Source: an uncultured Phycisphaerales bacterium
GTDB taxonomy: Bacteria > Planctomycetota > Phycisphaerae > Phycisphaerales > UBA1924
Direction: 5' to 3'
DNA: 50,581 bases
NCBI GenBank assembly: GCA_937858155.1
Contig: CALLYM010000219.1
Coordinates: forward strand, 1 to 50,581
The position numbers and the translations under genes are program-made. Positions within the stretch are counted from its first letter, which is position 1. Each line of letters starts with the position of its first letter. Shown in pieces: positions 33,020-41,186 of this stretch. The notes under the pieces were generated by a model that was given only the letters and a program-made list of their open reading frames with translations, was not told the origin of the DNA and did no database searches.

Positions 33020-33889
33020 ATGTGCGTCACCGCTCGAACTATCGTCCTTGCTTGTGCATGCGCGATTCTGGCCCTGCCCGGGTGTGAGAAGAACGCGTCA
33101 CGCGAGGCAGTCCTCACCGGCTATCAGGCGTCCGCCCGTACGGATGAAAGTCGTGCCACGCTCACACGCAACGGCGATAACGACTTCACGGTCACGTGCA
33201 AGAACGCACCGGCGAGCATCGCCCAGCAGAAGAACCCCGCGTGGTGCTGGGCCGCCTGCGCCGAGACGCTCCTCAACTCCACGGGAGCGCGTGCGCCGGG
33301 CGGCGCGCCGTGGTCGCAGGATGAGCTCATCCGGATGTTTGCTCACCACAACACCAACCAGGCCGCGGAGCGGGAAGGAGTGCTCCTCGCGCTCGCGCCG
33401 GAGCTCCGCGACGAATACCTACGCGCCCGTCAGCGTGCCGACACCGTGTACAACGAGCGGGCCACCGCCAATAACGTCAACCTGCAGTTCAACGAGCACA
33501 TGCCCGACTTCCCGGGCGTGGGCGCTCTCGTCGATGAGATGTCCATGGGGCGTCCTGCTATTGTCGCGGTGGACGGCGCGAGCAACTCCGGCGGGCACGT
33601 GATGCTTGCCTATGGCGTCCGGTACAGCATCGCGGAAGTGAGCGGACTCACCCGCAGGATCCCGTACAGGGTCACCGAGATCATGGTGCTGGACCCCTGG
33701 GATGCAACCACCAAGACGCTCACGGCGGAGGCCGACCGGGTCAGCGTGGCGGCGAGCAGGGAGCTCGCGGTCGCGTGGACGCAGGAGAGGATCAACGGTC
33801 TCCACCACGCCCAATGGGAAAGCACCGAAAACTCCAGCAACAACTCGGGCAGCTTCAACCTCGGGAACTGGATAAAGAACCGCTTCTAG
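33020..33889 (+). CDS. Papain-like cysteine peptidase lipoprotein
   Basis: 289 residues. A lipoprotein signal ends at 'LPGC' (C22). The mature part has the papain-type active site: oxyanion-hole Gln in 'IAQQKNPAWCWAAC' with nucleophile C76, His193 in 'SNSGGHVMLAYG' and Asp225 in 'MVLDPWD'. This matches bacterial papain-like/C39-like peptidases ('NWCWAA' group). A long helical insertion lies between Cys and His (about 100-160), and the C-terminal 50 residues are polar with an Asn/Ser-rich stretch. GGAG sits 5 nt before ATG 33020. The substrate may be an envelope protein or peptide. Confidence 0.85.
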   Translation: MCVTARTIVLACACAILALPGCEKNASREAVLTGYQASARTDESRATLTRNGDNDFTVTCKNAPASIAQQKNPAWCWAACAETLLNSTGARAPGGAPWSQDELIRMFAHHNTNQAAEREGVLLALAPELRDEYLRARQRADTVYNERATANNVNLQFNEHMPDFPGVGALVDEMSMGRPAIVAVDGASNSGGHVMLAYGVRYSIAEVSGLTRRIPYRVTEIMVLDPWDATTKTLTAEADRVSVAASRELAVAWTQERINGLHHAQWESTENSSNNSGSFNLGNWIKNRF

Positions 33890-33904
33890 CGATTGGGTGC
33901 CGGG

Positions 33905-33910
33905 TACGCT
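33905..33910 (+). promoter_or_regulatory. -10-like hexamer before folK
   Basis: TACGCT, 6-nt spacer (CTCCGT) to ATG 33917; no Shine-Dalgarno sequence. Confidence 0.55.
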
Positions 33911-33916
33911 CTCCGT

Positions 33917-34414
33917 ATGCACGCCCAGGCCCGCGCCGCCATCGCCCTCGGCAGCAATCTTGTTTCATCCAAAGGGGACAGCACCGCGACCGTGCTGGCC
34001 GCGATCGCTCAACTCGGTCGCCTGCCCGGGACGAGCGTCCTCGCATCGTCCGGACTGCACACGACACTGCCCGTGGGTCCTCCCCAGCCGCCCTACATCA
34101 ACGCGTGCGTGCTTGTTGCAACAAGCCTTGGGCCCCGCGAGCTGCTCGCGCACATACTGAGCATCGAGAGGGCGTTCGGGCGCGACCGCTCACGCGAGCA
34201 GCGGTGGGGGCCCCGGATACTGGACCTCGACATGATCGCGTTCGAGGATCAGGTCATCGAGGAACCAGGCCTCCACGTTCCGCACCCTCGCATGCATGAA
34301 CGCGTGTTTGTGCTCGCACCACTCGCCGAGGTGTGGCCGGAGTGGGTCCACCCGGTGCTGCACACGCCCGTTCGTGAACTGCTGGCAATCAGGAAAGCCG
34401 CCGTCGATTCTTAG
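33917..34414 (+). CDS. folK: 6-hydroxymethyl-7,8-dihydropterin pyrophosphokinase
   Basis: It transfers diphosphate from ATP to hydroxymethyldihydropterin in folate synthesis. 165 residues of normal length: 'AAIALGSNL', 'PPQPPYINACV', 'ERAFGRDRSREQRWGPRILDLD' (ATP and Mg binding) and 'PHPRMHERVFVLAPLAEV'. No other folate gene is adjacent. The last 4 bp overlap the convergent coiled-coil gene. Confidence 0.96.
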   Translation: MHAQARAAIALGSNLVSSKGDSTATVLAAIAQLGRLPGTSVLASSGLHTTLPVGPPQPPYINACVLVATSLGPRELLAHILSIERAFGRDRSREQRWGPRILDLDMIAFEDQVIEEPGLHVPHPRMHERVFVLAPLAEVWPEWVHPVLHTPVRELLAIRKAAVDS

Positions 34415-35541
34415 CGTTGTGTGTCCCGAATCACCGCCGTGAGGTTCCTGCCGACCTGGTCCGCCGCGCCCAGCAACTGCACCAGCCAAGCCCCCGCCTG
34501 CTGGGCGTGGGCGGTGGCGTGCTGCAGTTCGTTGACGATGCCTGTTGCCGCGGGCAGCACAGACGAATCCCGGCATCCACTGCCACCGGCCGGATTCTGC
34601 AGGTTCATCGTGTCGGCCGCGAGGGCCGCCGCCTCCACGCGCTCGCTGAGGTCTCGCAGCATCGTGTCACCGCGCGCAAGCAGCGCCCGCAGCTCGCCCA
34701 CGTGGGCGCCCAGGCGTGCGACCGCCTCGTCGCTCGTGGCGGTGATGGAGGTGTTGGCCGCGGCCGCCGCAGCGTGCACCCGGCGTTCCGCGTCGGACGC
34801 TTCCCCCCCCGCATGCTCCGCGCCGACGGACCTGCCCAGCCCCTCCCGCGCATCGGCAATGATCCTCGCCGCGTCTACCCGCAGCGCCGCCAGCTGCTCA
34901 CAGATCTCCGTGGCCGCGGCCTCGGTCCGGCGTTCGGCGTCCGCCGCCCGTGCGTTCAATGCCTCACCCACGCCCGCTCGCGCCCGCTCGACCTCGTCAC
35001 GCACCAGCGCCCGCACCGCCTGGCGTACTTCTTCCGCGACCTGTTCCTTCGCCGAGGCGACGATCTTCGCTCGCTCGTCCTCCACAGCCTTGATGACCGC
35101 GTCACGCACCTCCCGCGCCTTTGAGAGTGCGGCCTCGTGCGTCACGCGCGCCGACAGTTCTTGCACTCGCTTGCCCTGCTGCTCGAGCAGCGGCAGCACC
35201 TTCGTGGCGCTGTCCGTGCGCTGCTGCAGTTCACGCATCAGCGCCCGCAGCTGCTCGGTCACACCGCGCACCTGATCGCCGGTGGTGATCAGGCCCTTGC
35301 CCTGCGCCGCCGCCTCCCGGACTACCCGCTGCAGCGTCCCCGTCAGGTCGTCAAACGCCCTCTGGTCGACCACGCGGGGCGAGAGAAAGACCTGCTCGGC
35401 GGCACGTTCAAGGCTCTGCTCCACAGGGTCAACGCCGGGCTTGGAGGGAACCGGCGATGCCGCCGGCGTACCGGGGACACCCTCCACCATCGATGCGGAG
35501 TCCTGCTTGTGCGTGCGACCGTTCTGCATCGTGGGCGGCAT
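34411..35541 (-). CDS. Coiled-coil protein of unknown function
   Basis: 376 residues, almost all predicted helical with heptad-like runs rich in Ala, Arg and Glu (about 55-360: 'LIKAVEDERAKI'-type segments, repeated 'ADAERRTEAAATE' style). No signal peptide, membrane helix or enzyme motif is visible. The N-terminal 30 residues are Pro/Ser-rich ('GTPAASPVPSKPG'). The style recalls methyl-accepting or RmuC/SMC-like rods, but no defining motif supports either. ATG 35541 has GGAG 8 nt upstream; the long upstream open frame is not coding-like. Confidence 0.75.
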   Translation of the reverse strand: MPPTMQNGRTHKQDSASMVEGVPGTPAASPVPSKPGVDPVEQSLERAAEQVFLSPRVVDQRAFDDLTGTLQRVVREAAAQGKGLITTGDQVRGVTEQLRALMRELQQRTDSATKVLPLLEQQGKRVQELSARVTHEAALSKAREVRDAVIKAVEDERAKIVASAKEQVAEEVRQAVRALVRDEVERARAGVGEALNARAADAERRTEAAATEICEQLAALRVDAARIIADAREGLGRSVGAEHAGGEASDAERRVHAAAAAANTSITATSDEAVARLGAHVGELRALLARGDTMLRDLSERVEAAALAADTMNLQNPAGGSGCRDSSVLPAATGIVNELQHATAHAQQAGAWLVQLLGAADQVGRNLTAVIRDTQR

Positions 35542-35684
35542 GAAAAGCTCCGGGTAACCCGCCCCTCCGGGGCGGTGGTCTCTGCGCCAACCCTCTGTAT
35601 CGGCAGTGCTTGGAAAGTGAATCCAGAATCGGTGGCGCCCGGCTGCACCCAGGCGTCCGCAAGGCGAGTGACCCCGGAAACCCA

Positions 35685-35690
35685 TACGCT
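35685..35690 (+). promoter_or_regulatory. -10-like hexamer before the pseudouridine synthase gene
   Basis: TACGCT, 5-nt spacer (GACGC) to ATG 35696; no Shine-Dalgarno sequence. Confidence 0.55.
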
Positions 35691-35695
35691 GACGC

Positions 35696-36685
35696 ATGAC
35701 AACCACTCCCACGGGCCAGCGACTCCAACGCGTCCTTGCCGACGCCGGTATCGCCGCCCGGCGTGCCTGCGAAACGATGATCGAGGAAGGCCGGGTGTCG
35801 GTCAATGGCGAAGTGGTTCGCCGTTTGCCGGTATTCGTCGACCCCGAAATCGACCGAATTGCGGTGGATGGTCGCCCTATCCCGCGCCCAGAGCGGCCTC
35901 TTTACATCATGGTCCACAAGCCCGAGCGGTGCCTGGTGACGACCGCCGATGAGCCCGGCATGGGCCGGCGCACCGTGCTTGATCTGGTGGACCACCCCGG
36001 CGCACGACGCCTCTTTCCGGTGGGCCGGCTCGATTATGACACCACCGGCCTGGTTCTGCTCACCAACGACGGCGAACTCGCCAACCGCCTCTCCCACCCC
36101 AGCTTTTCGATCTCCAAAACCTACCACGCCACGCTCAAGGGTGAGGTCACCCCGGAACTGCTGGACTACATCCAGAGGCGGGCCAAGGACGTGGCGAAAA
36201 AGCGGTCCGCCGAAGACCGCAGCGAGCGGCGTGAGCGCCTGGGGCCAGGCCCCCAGCCGGGCCAACGGAAACGGGACCTCGCGCCCCTTCACGCCCGCAT
36301 CATCGGCTTCCAAGACGGAAAGACCACTCTGGAAATCACCCTGGTGGAGTCACGCCAGCGACCCATCAAGGAAATCCTGCTTTCTATTGGGCTCCCTCTA
36401 CGCCACCTGTCCCGGGTCGCGATAGGCCCTCTGGAACTCCGCCACCTGGCTTTGGGTGGTTGGCGGGAACTGACGCGGGATGAGATGTGGAGCATCCGCA
36501 AGGCCGCCGCTGGGAAGCCCACTCGCGTGCCGCTGGGTGTCAAGCCCCGCCGGGCGGGTCCCCCAAGACCCAAGGCACGCCCGTCTGGTCCTAGACGTCC
36601 GGAACAGCCGAAAGTACGGGGCGCCCGAGGCGGTGTCGCCCCGCCCTTCAACTCCCGTGGAACCAACCGTGCTCGACGCCCATGA
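35696..36685 (+). CDS. Pseudouridine synthase, RsuA/RluB family
   Basis: It isomerises uridine to pseudouridine in rRNA (RluB-type enzymes act on 23S U2605, RsuA on 16S U516). 329 residues: S4 RNA-binding domain ('RLQRVLADAGIAARRACETMIEEG', residues about 8-31 in part), then the catalytic motif 'GRLDYDTTGLVLLTNDGEL' with Asp. A basic insertion (about 162-195, 'KDVAKKRSAEDRSERRERLG') splits the catalytic domain, and a basic, Pro-rich tail of about 55 residues follows the normal end; both may add RNA contacts. The exact target base cannot be set from sequence alone. Confidence 0.93.
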   Translation: MTTTPTGQRLQRVLADAGIAARRACETMIEEGRVSVNGEVVRRLPVFVDPEIDRIAVDGRPIPRPERPLYIMVHKPERCLVTTADEPGMGRRTVLDLVDHPGARRLFPVGRLDYDTTGLVLLTNDGELANRLSHPSFSISKTYHATLKGEVTPELLDYIQRRAKDVAKKRSAEDRSERRERLGPGPQPGQRKRDLAPLHARIIGFQDGKTTLEITLVESRQRPIKEILLSIGLPLRHLSRVAIGPLELRHLALGGWRELTRDEMWSIRKAAAGKPTRVPLGVKPRRAGPPRPKARPSGPRRPEQPKVRGARGGVAPPFNSRGTNRARRP

Positions 36686-38390
36686 CATCCAGCACGCCTT
36701 CGCAATGGGCCTGCTCGCGCGCCTCAAGGTGCTCGGGAAAGTCGCCGGTCACCGGTACCGCAGCAGTCAGATCACCCAGATGGCCGCGGCCCTGTCCTTC
36801 CGCAGCATTTTCGGCCTGATCCCGATGCTCGCTGTGGGCCTCGTCGTGCTGCATTCGTTCGTCAACGAGGCGCAGATGCGCCGCGTGATCGCCACCATGC
36901 TCGACTACACCGGCATGGCGAGCATTTATATCGATACGGGCAAGGTGAGCGCGGGCTCGACGCCCGTCGACGATATTTTTCTGTTCGGGCCGCCGAGCCC
37001 TGCCCAGCGCCAGGCCGTGGAGCAGGCCCAGATCGCCGAGGCCGTGCACAAAGAACGCCTGGACGAATGGATTACCAGGTTCCTCGACCGGGTTGGCGCG
37101 GTGAACTTCGGCGCGGTGGGAATCGTGGGCCTGGTCCTGCTTATCTACGCGGCACTCTCGATTATCGTGGAGGCGGAAAAGAGTTTCAACCAGATCATTG
37201 AGGTTGCGACGGGCAAGAACTGGGTTCGACGCGTCCGCGACTACTGGGCACTGCTCACCCTGGGTCCACTCCTGCTCGTCATGAGCTTTGGCGTGCGTCA
37301 GGGTGCTAAGTCGCTCGCGGAATCATGGACGCGCAGCGCCGAGGCCACGCAGGTCAGCCAGGCAGCCCCCGACGCAGGCGAAACCATCGTTGCAGCGGAA
37401 GCCAAGGCCCTCGTGAGTGCTGCCAAGTCGGAGGTCGCTCAGGTCGCGCAACCCCCGTCCGAGGTACCAACGACCGCGCCCGCCCCTGAAATCAGCACCG
37501 GCTGGCGCGGCGCGTTGACCGGCTCGGTCGGCTTCTTCGCCACCGTGATCATCACCACTCTTGCGCTCGTCATTGTGTATACCAGTGTGCCCAACGCCAG
37601 CGTTCAGGTCGTGCCCGCGTCCGCCGGCGCCGCCTTCGCGGCCCTCCTGTGGGAGGCCAGCAAGTGGGCCTTCACCTCCTACATCGAATACTCCACCACC
37701 TACGCGCGTCTTTACGGCGTTCTCGCCCTCCTTCCGCTCTTCCTCCTCTGGGTCTATGTCACGTGGATGATCGTTCTGCTGGGCTTCCAGGTGACCGCCA
37801 TCCTGCAGCGTTACCAGAGCATCTCCCGCGAGGGGTTCAAGGACTCGGTCCTGATGGCCCTGGGAATCGTGGAAGACCCCGAGGACGCCAAGCACCATGG
37901 CCTGCACCTTGTGGACCCCGCCTCCGTGCTCCTGGTCATGGCGGTCGTGACAGACCACTTCGTGCGCGGGCTGCCCGCCACCCCCGCGGAGATCGCGGAC
38001 GAGACCGGGCTCGAGCATCAGGTTGTCATCGATCTCCTCCAGAGACTGTGTGAAATCGCCCTCCTGCACCGTGTCCTCGCCACACCCAAGCCCGCGCTCC
38101 CCAACCCATCCAAGGTCACCATGCTTGGCGCGATGGGTGTCCGTGGCGCGCAAGGAACAGCGGCGACAGACCTCGACGCCACCCCCAGGTACTCCCTCTC
38201 CCGCCCGCCCGACGCCATCTCCGCCTCCGAGGTGCTCAAAGTGGGGGACTCGTTCCTCTCCCGGGATGCCTCCCGCCCCGCCCCCATCCTGGATGCGATG
38301 CGGGAAGCAAAGATGCGGGCACTGGACGGCAAGACCCTCGCGGACATCCACGCCACCCTGCACCGCCGCCAGCCGCCGGTGCTCGCCTAG
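36669..38390 (+). CDS. YihY/BrkB family membrane protein
   Basis: About 573 residues. The membrane part has about six helices: 'ALSFRSIFGLIPMLAVGLVV', then a loop, 'FGAVGIVGLVLLIYAALSII', 'YWALLTLGPLLLVMSFG', and three after a long extracytoplasmic loop rich in A and P (about 225-275). The C-terminal third is soluble, with a winged-helix-like part ('TPAEIADETGLEHQVVIDLL') seen in other YihY proteins. The family was once labelled RNase BN, which is not supported. Start is uncertain: GTG 36669, overlapping the previous gene by 17 bp, is shown; ATG 36705 is the alternative. Confidence 0.88.
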   Translation: MLDAHDIQHAFAMGLLARLKVLGKVAGHRYRSSQITQMAAALSFRSIFGLIPMLAVGLVVLHSFVNEAQMRRVIATMLDYTGMASIYIDTGKVSAGSTPVDDIFLFGPPSPAQRQAVEQAQIAEAVHKERLDEWITRFLDRVGAVNFGAVGIVGLVLLIYAALSIIVEAEKSFNQIIEVATGKNWVRRVRDYWALLTLGPLLLVMSFGVRQGAKSLAESWTRSAEATQVSQAAPDAGETIVAAEAKALVSAAKSEVAQVAQPPSEVPTTAPAPEISTGWRGALTGSVGFFATVIITTLALVIVYTSVPNASVQVVPASAGAAFAALLWEASKWAFTSYIEYSTTYARLYGVLALLPLFLLWVYVTWMIVLLGFQVTAILQRYQSISREGFKDSVLMALGIVEDPEDAKHHGLHLVDPASVLLVMAVVTDHFVRGLPATPAEIADETGLEHQVVIDLLQRLCEIALLHRVLATPKPALPNPSKVTMLGAMGVRGAQGTAATDLDATPRYSLSRPPDAISASEVLKVGDSFLSRDASRPAPILDAMREAKMRALDGKTLADIHATLHRRQPPVLA

Positions 38391-38410
38391 TGCCACCCCG
38401 GGGAACCACG

Positions 38411-38416
38411 TACCCT
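38411..38416 (+). promoter_or_regulatory. -10-like hexamer before the lipoprotein at 38422
   Basis: TACCCT, 5-nt spacer (CCTGA) to the ATG; no Shine-Dalgarno sequence. Confidence 0.5.
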
Positions 38417-38421
38417 CCTGA

Positions 38422-38703
38422 ATGACCGCACGCCGTTGCCGAGTCCTCGTTGCGCCCGCCTGCTGCGCGTGTCTGCTCACGCTGAGCGCGTGCTACGAAC
38501 GCACCGTGTACGCCCAGGGCATGGGTGCCAAGAGCATGACCGTGCAGAAGCCCTACCGATCCGAATCGTCGCTGGACAAGTGGTGGGACAGCGAAGTCAT
38601 GGGCAACAAGCCCGTGCAGCGCCGCCCGGGCGGCACGGTCAGCACCGTGGCGCCCGCGCCCAGCAACGCGGCCCGCAAGAGCTGGACCACGCCGCCGCAG
38701 TGA
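38422..38703 (+). CDS. Small lipoprotein of unknown function
   Basis: 93 residues with a Cys-rich signal peptide and lipobox 'LSAC' (mature Cys at about residue 24). The mature part is short and polar ('SLDKWWDSEVMGNKP') and ends in a Pro/Ala-rich tail. No family recognised. It is convergent with the tyrosine autokinase gene; 10 bp separate the stops, and no terminator is visible between them. Confidence 0.75.
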   Translation: MTARRCRVLVAPACCACLLTLSACYERTVYAQGMGAKSMTVQKPYRSESSLDKWWDSEVMGNKPVQRRPGGTVSTVAPAPSNAARKSWTTPPQ

Positions 38704-38713
38704 TTGCCTGTGC

Positions 38714-40942
38714 TCACACCTCGTCCTGATAGGCGGCCGCGGCCTTGATATTGCCCTTGAGGTACCCGCCCGCGGCGTGGCGTACGCCGTTGACGACGAT
38801 GCCCAGGAACTCCGCCCGCGACTCGGCGAGCTCGTTCTTGATGCGGGCGACCATGCCGCGCTTTTCGAACAACGCCCGCACCACGAGGATGCTCGCGTCG
38901 CACTTCTGCGCCAGCGCGAGGCCGTCGCCCGCGACGATGGCCGGGGCGGCGTCGACCAGCACGATGTCGTAATGGGCGCGAGCCTTGGCGAGGAGGTCGA
39001 TCATCGCCTGCGTGGACAGCCGCTCGTAGATGCGGTGCTCACGCGACCCGACCGGCAGCAGGTCCAGGTTGGGGGTGCTCGATGCCTGCACAAAGGGCTT
39101 GAAGTCACGCCCTTCGCCCAACGCGTCGGCAAGGCCCGGCCCCTCGGGCAGGCCCAGCACCCGGTGCAGCGAAGGCTTGCGGAAGTTCGCGTCGATGATC
39201 AGCACCTTGCGGTCGCTCGCCGCGAACGCGTGGCCGAGGTTCGAGACCAGCGTGCTCGAGCCCGAGCCCGGCAGGCCGCTCATGACCAGGATGGTGCGGT
39301 GGTCGGCCAGCTGGATGCGCTTGATGATCGCGCCCCGCAGCTGGCGGAACGACTCGGCGACGACGCCCTTGCTGCGGTCCCGGAACGCCGTCTCGGCGGC
39401 GCCCTGGCCGGCGGGGTCTTCCGACGCGTCGGGGATGTAGCCCAGGAGCCGTGTACGCGGGATCAGGGCGATGTCCGAGGGGCCCTTCACCCGCTGGTCC
39501 ACGAGTTCACGCAGGAACAGCACGCCCGCGACCAGTGCCAGCGTCACGATCATCCCCGCGGGGATCAGGATCTTGAGCTTCGGGAAGTCAGGCACCGTCG
39601 GCGGCCGCTCCTGCTGCTGCAGGGACACGCGGTTGGCGGAGTCCAGCAGCGTCACGGCAGTCAGCTTCTGCAGTTCCTGCTGCAGCAGGTTCTTCTGCTC
39701 CACCGCGGTCTGGATCTGCTGCTTGAGGTCCTGCACCTGCTCCGCCGCCTTGTTGAGCTCCACCAGGCGGGTCTGCAGGGCCGTGCGCTCGGCCCGCATG
39801 CCGTCCACGCGGATCTTGTACCGCTCGGCGGACTTGCGCCGGGAGTCGAGCTCGCCGTCAAAGATCCGCCGGAGGACTTCCTTGCGCTTGACCTCGATGT
39901 TGTCGCGCTCGCCCGAGAGACGAGCGTCCAGCTGCTTGTAGGCCATGTGGTCACGCCCGTACTGCACGAGCATGGACTGCAGCTGGGCCTCCAGCTGCGT
40001 GATGCGCCCGCGCGCGTCCTGGATCACAGGGTCCTTCTCGGCGTCGGCCTCCATGTCCTGGCCGAACTGCGGTCCGGCGGGGCTGTTCTTCTCCGCCTCC
40101 ATCTGCTTCACGATCTCTTCCAGCTGGGTCTGGCTGCCCTCGTCGTCCAGGATCTGCTGGTTGAGCTGCTGCAGCTGCGTGGCCGTGGCGCTCACGCGCC
40201 CCTCGATGTCGTCCAGCTGCTTCTCGTTGATGAGCGTCTCGCGCCGCGTGGCGAGCGTGGCGATGCTGCGGTCCACCGACTCGATCTGCTTCGTGAGCGC
40301 GGACAAGCTGTCGTTGAACTTCCGCTGCCCCTGCTCGCGCAGCTGCTGCATGTACTTCTCGCGGACGATCTTCACCACCGCCGTCGCGTCGTCCTTGTGC
40401 TTGTACGTGAGCGACAGCATGATGAGGTTGGTCGTGGGGATGACGCGCGCATCGATGTCCTCACCCAGCTCACGCGTCGCGTCCTCGGGGCTGAAGCGTG
40501 TCGTCCCCGTGCTCTTGTCCAGCTTCTTATACTGCTCGCACCACAGCGGCGCCTCGCGCTGGATGGCGGGGTCCTCCATCGCCTTGCTCAGCACACCCTC
40601 CGACTTCATGACCTTCGCCTCAGTCTGCATGAAGCGGTTCATCTCGTCGGTGTTGATCTGAGTCGCCCACACGTCCGAAATCTGCGCCACCGGCGGGTCT
40701 ACCTTGAAGTACGCGAACGGACGCCACCGGGGGTAGAACTTCATCAGCGCAAAGTGCGACGCCGTCCCCAGCACCGCCCCCAGGAACACCGACAGCAGCA
40801 GTACCCACTTGTACTTCTGCAGCAGCTTGACCGGGTCCACCGTGCCCGCAGACGACGGGCCCGCACCGCCCGCGCCGTGCGCGAGCGGACGGGCGGTGGG
40901 TGCCGCCAGGGCCTGACTGGGGGAAACGGGGATCGTGGTCAT
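38714..40942 (-). CDS. Wzz-type chain-length regulator / bacterial tyrosine kinase, degenerate Walker A
   Basis: 742 residues. The Wzz part has membrane helices at about 45-67 and 465-485, flanking a large periplasmic coiled-coil region. The cytoplasmic BY-kinase domain (about 535-742) has Walker A' 'LIIDANFRKP' (D584) and Walker B 'IVLVDAAP' (D664). Walker A reads 'GLPGSGSST' (556-564): the invariant Lys before S/T is Ser562. The C-terminus has only two Tyr (727, 738) rather than a full cluster. Normal BY-kinases control polysaccharide polymerisation and export with a Wza-type pore; this one may bind nucleotide weakly and act structurally. Start ATG has AGGAAGG 8 nt upstream. Confidence 0.9.
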   Translation of the reverse strand: MTTIPVSPSQALAAPTARPLAHGAGGAGPSSAGTVDPVKLLQKYKWVLLLSVFLGAVLGTASHFALMKFYPRWRPFAYFKVDPPVAQISDVWATQINTDEMNRFMQTEAKVMKSEGVLSKAMEDPAIQREAPLWCEQYKKLDKSTGTTRFSPEDATRELGEDIDARVIPTTNLIMLSLTYKHKDDATAVVKIVREKYMQQLREQGQRKFNDSLSALTKQIESVDRSIATLATRRETLINEKQLDDIEGRVSATATQLQQLNQQILDDEGSQTQLEEIVKQMEAEKNSPAGPQFGQDMEADAEKDPVIQDARGRITQLEAQLQSMLVQYGRDHMAYKQLDARLSGERDNIEVKRKEVLRRIFDGELDSRRKSAERYKIRVDGMRAERTALQTRLVELNKAAEQVQDLKQQIQTAVEQKNLLQQELQKLTAVTLLDSANRVSLQQQERPPTVPDFPKLKILIPAGMIVTLALVAGVLFLRELVDQRVKGPSDIALIPRTRLLGYIPDASEDPAGQGAAETAFRDRSKGVVAESFRQLRGAIIKRIQLADHRTILVMSGLPGSGSSTLVSNLGHAFAASDRKVLIIDANFRKPSLHRVLGLPEGPGLADALGEGRDFKPFVQASSTPNLDLLPVGSREHRIYERLSTQAMIDLLAKARAHYDIVLVDAAPAIVAGDGLALAQKCDASILVVRALFEKRGMVARIKNELAESRAEFLGIVVNGVRHAAGGYLKGNIKAAAAYQDEV

Positions 40943-41012
40943 GGCAGAGAGAACCTTCCTCTAGAGCATCGAGAGCGGGGTCGTGGGGGTCACCCCGGGC
41001 AGGCCGCTCGAA

Positions 41013-41035
41013 GCCCTCCCGATAGTGGGGAGGGC
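41013..41035. other. Hairpin in the leader of the tyrosine autokinase gene
   Basis: GCCCTCCC-GATAGTG-GGGAGGGC, 8-bp perfect stem, about 70 nt before the kinase ATG on the minus strand. No T-run follows on the minus strand. Confidence 0.55.
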
Positions 41036-41073
41036 CATCGTTGGCTCGCTCCCTTGAGCGGGCGCAACCGATG
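41036..41073. other. Long hairpin in the leader of the tyrosine autokinase gene
   Basis: CATCG/CGATG, TTG/CAA and GCTCGCTC/GAGCGGGC stack into about 16 bp with two single-base bulges and a CCTT loop. It abuts the hairpin at 41013-41035, giving two tandem stems. Confidence 0.6.
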
Positions 41074-41090
41074 CTCTCTTCATCCATTCG

Positions 41091-41154
41091 GTCCGATAGG
41101 CGTGGGTGATTGAGCGGACCTTTCCGCTACGCCTCCGACCCGCCTTGGGATCGG
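41091..41154. other. Alternative-pairing elements upstream of the tyrosine autokinase gene
   Basis: AGCGGA-CCTT-TCCGCT (41113-41128) is enclosed by GGCGT/ACGCC (41098-41102 with 41129-41133). CGGACC (41115-41120) could instead pair with GGTCCG (41091-41096), so two exclusive folds are possible. A further stem pairs CCGACCC with GGATCGG at about 41135-41154. The arrangement is riboswitch-like but matches no class I can name. Confidence 0.4.
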
Positions 41155-41186
41155 CCCACCTACCAAAGTTTGCGCGATTGCTGAAG

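Noticed and set aside
36480-36668. An N-terminal extension of the YihY/BrkB protein
   Set aside because: It lies wholly inside the pseudouridine synthase gene in another frame and has no conserved features.
40943-41186. A c-di-GMP (GEMM-type) riboswitch
   Set aside because: Pieces such as GCGCAAAC and GGTAGGTGGG are reminiscent of it, but the order and pairing of the known class cannot be matched.
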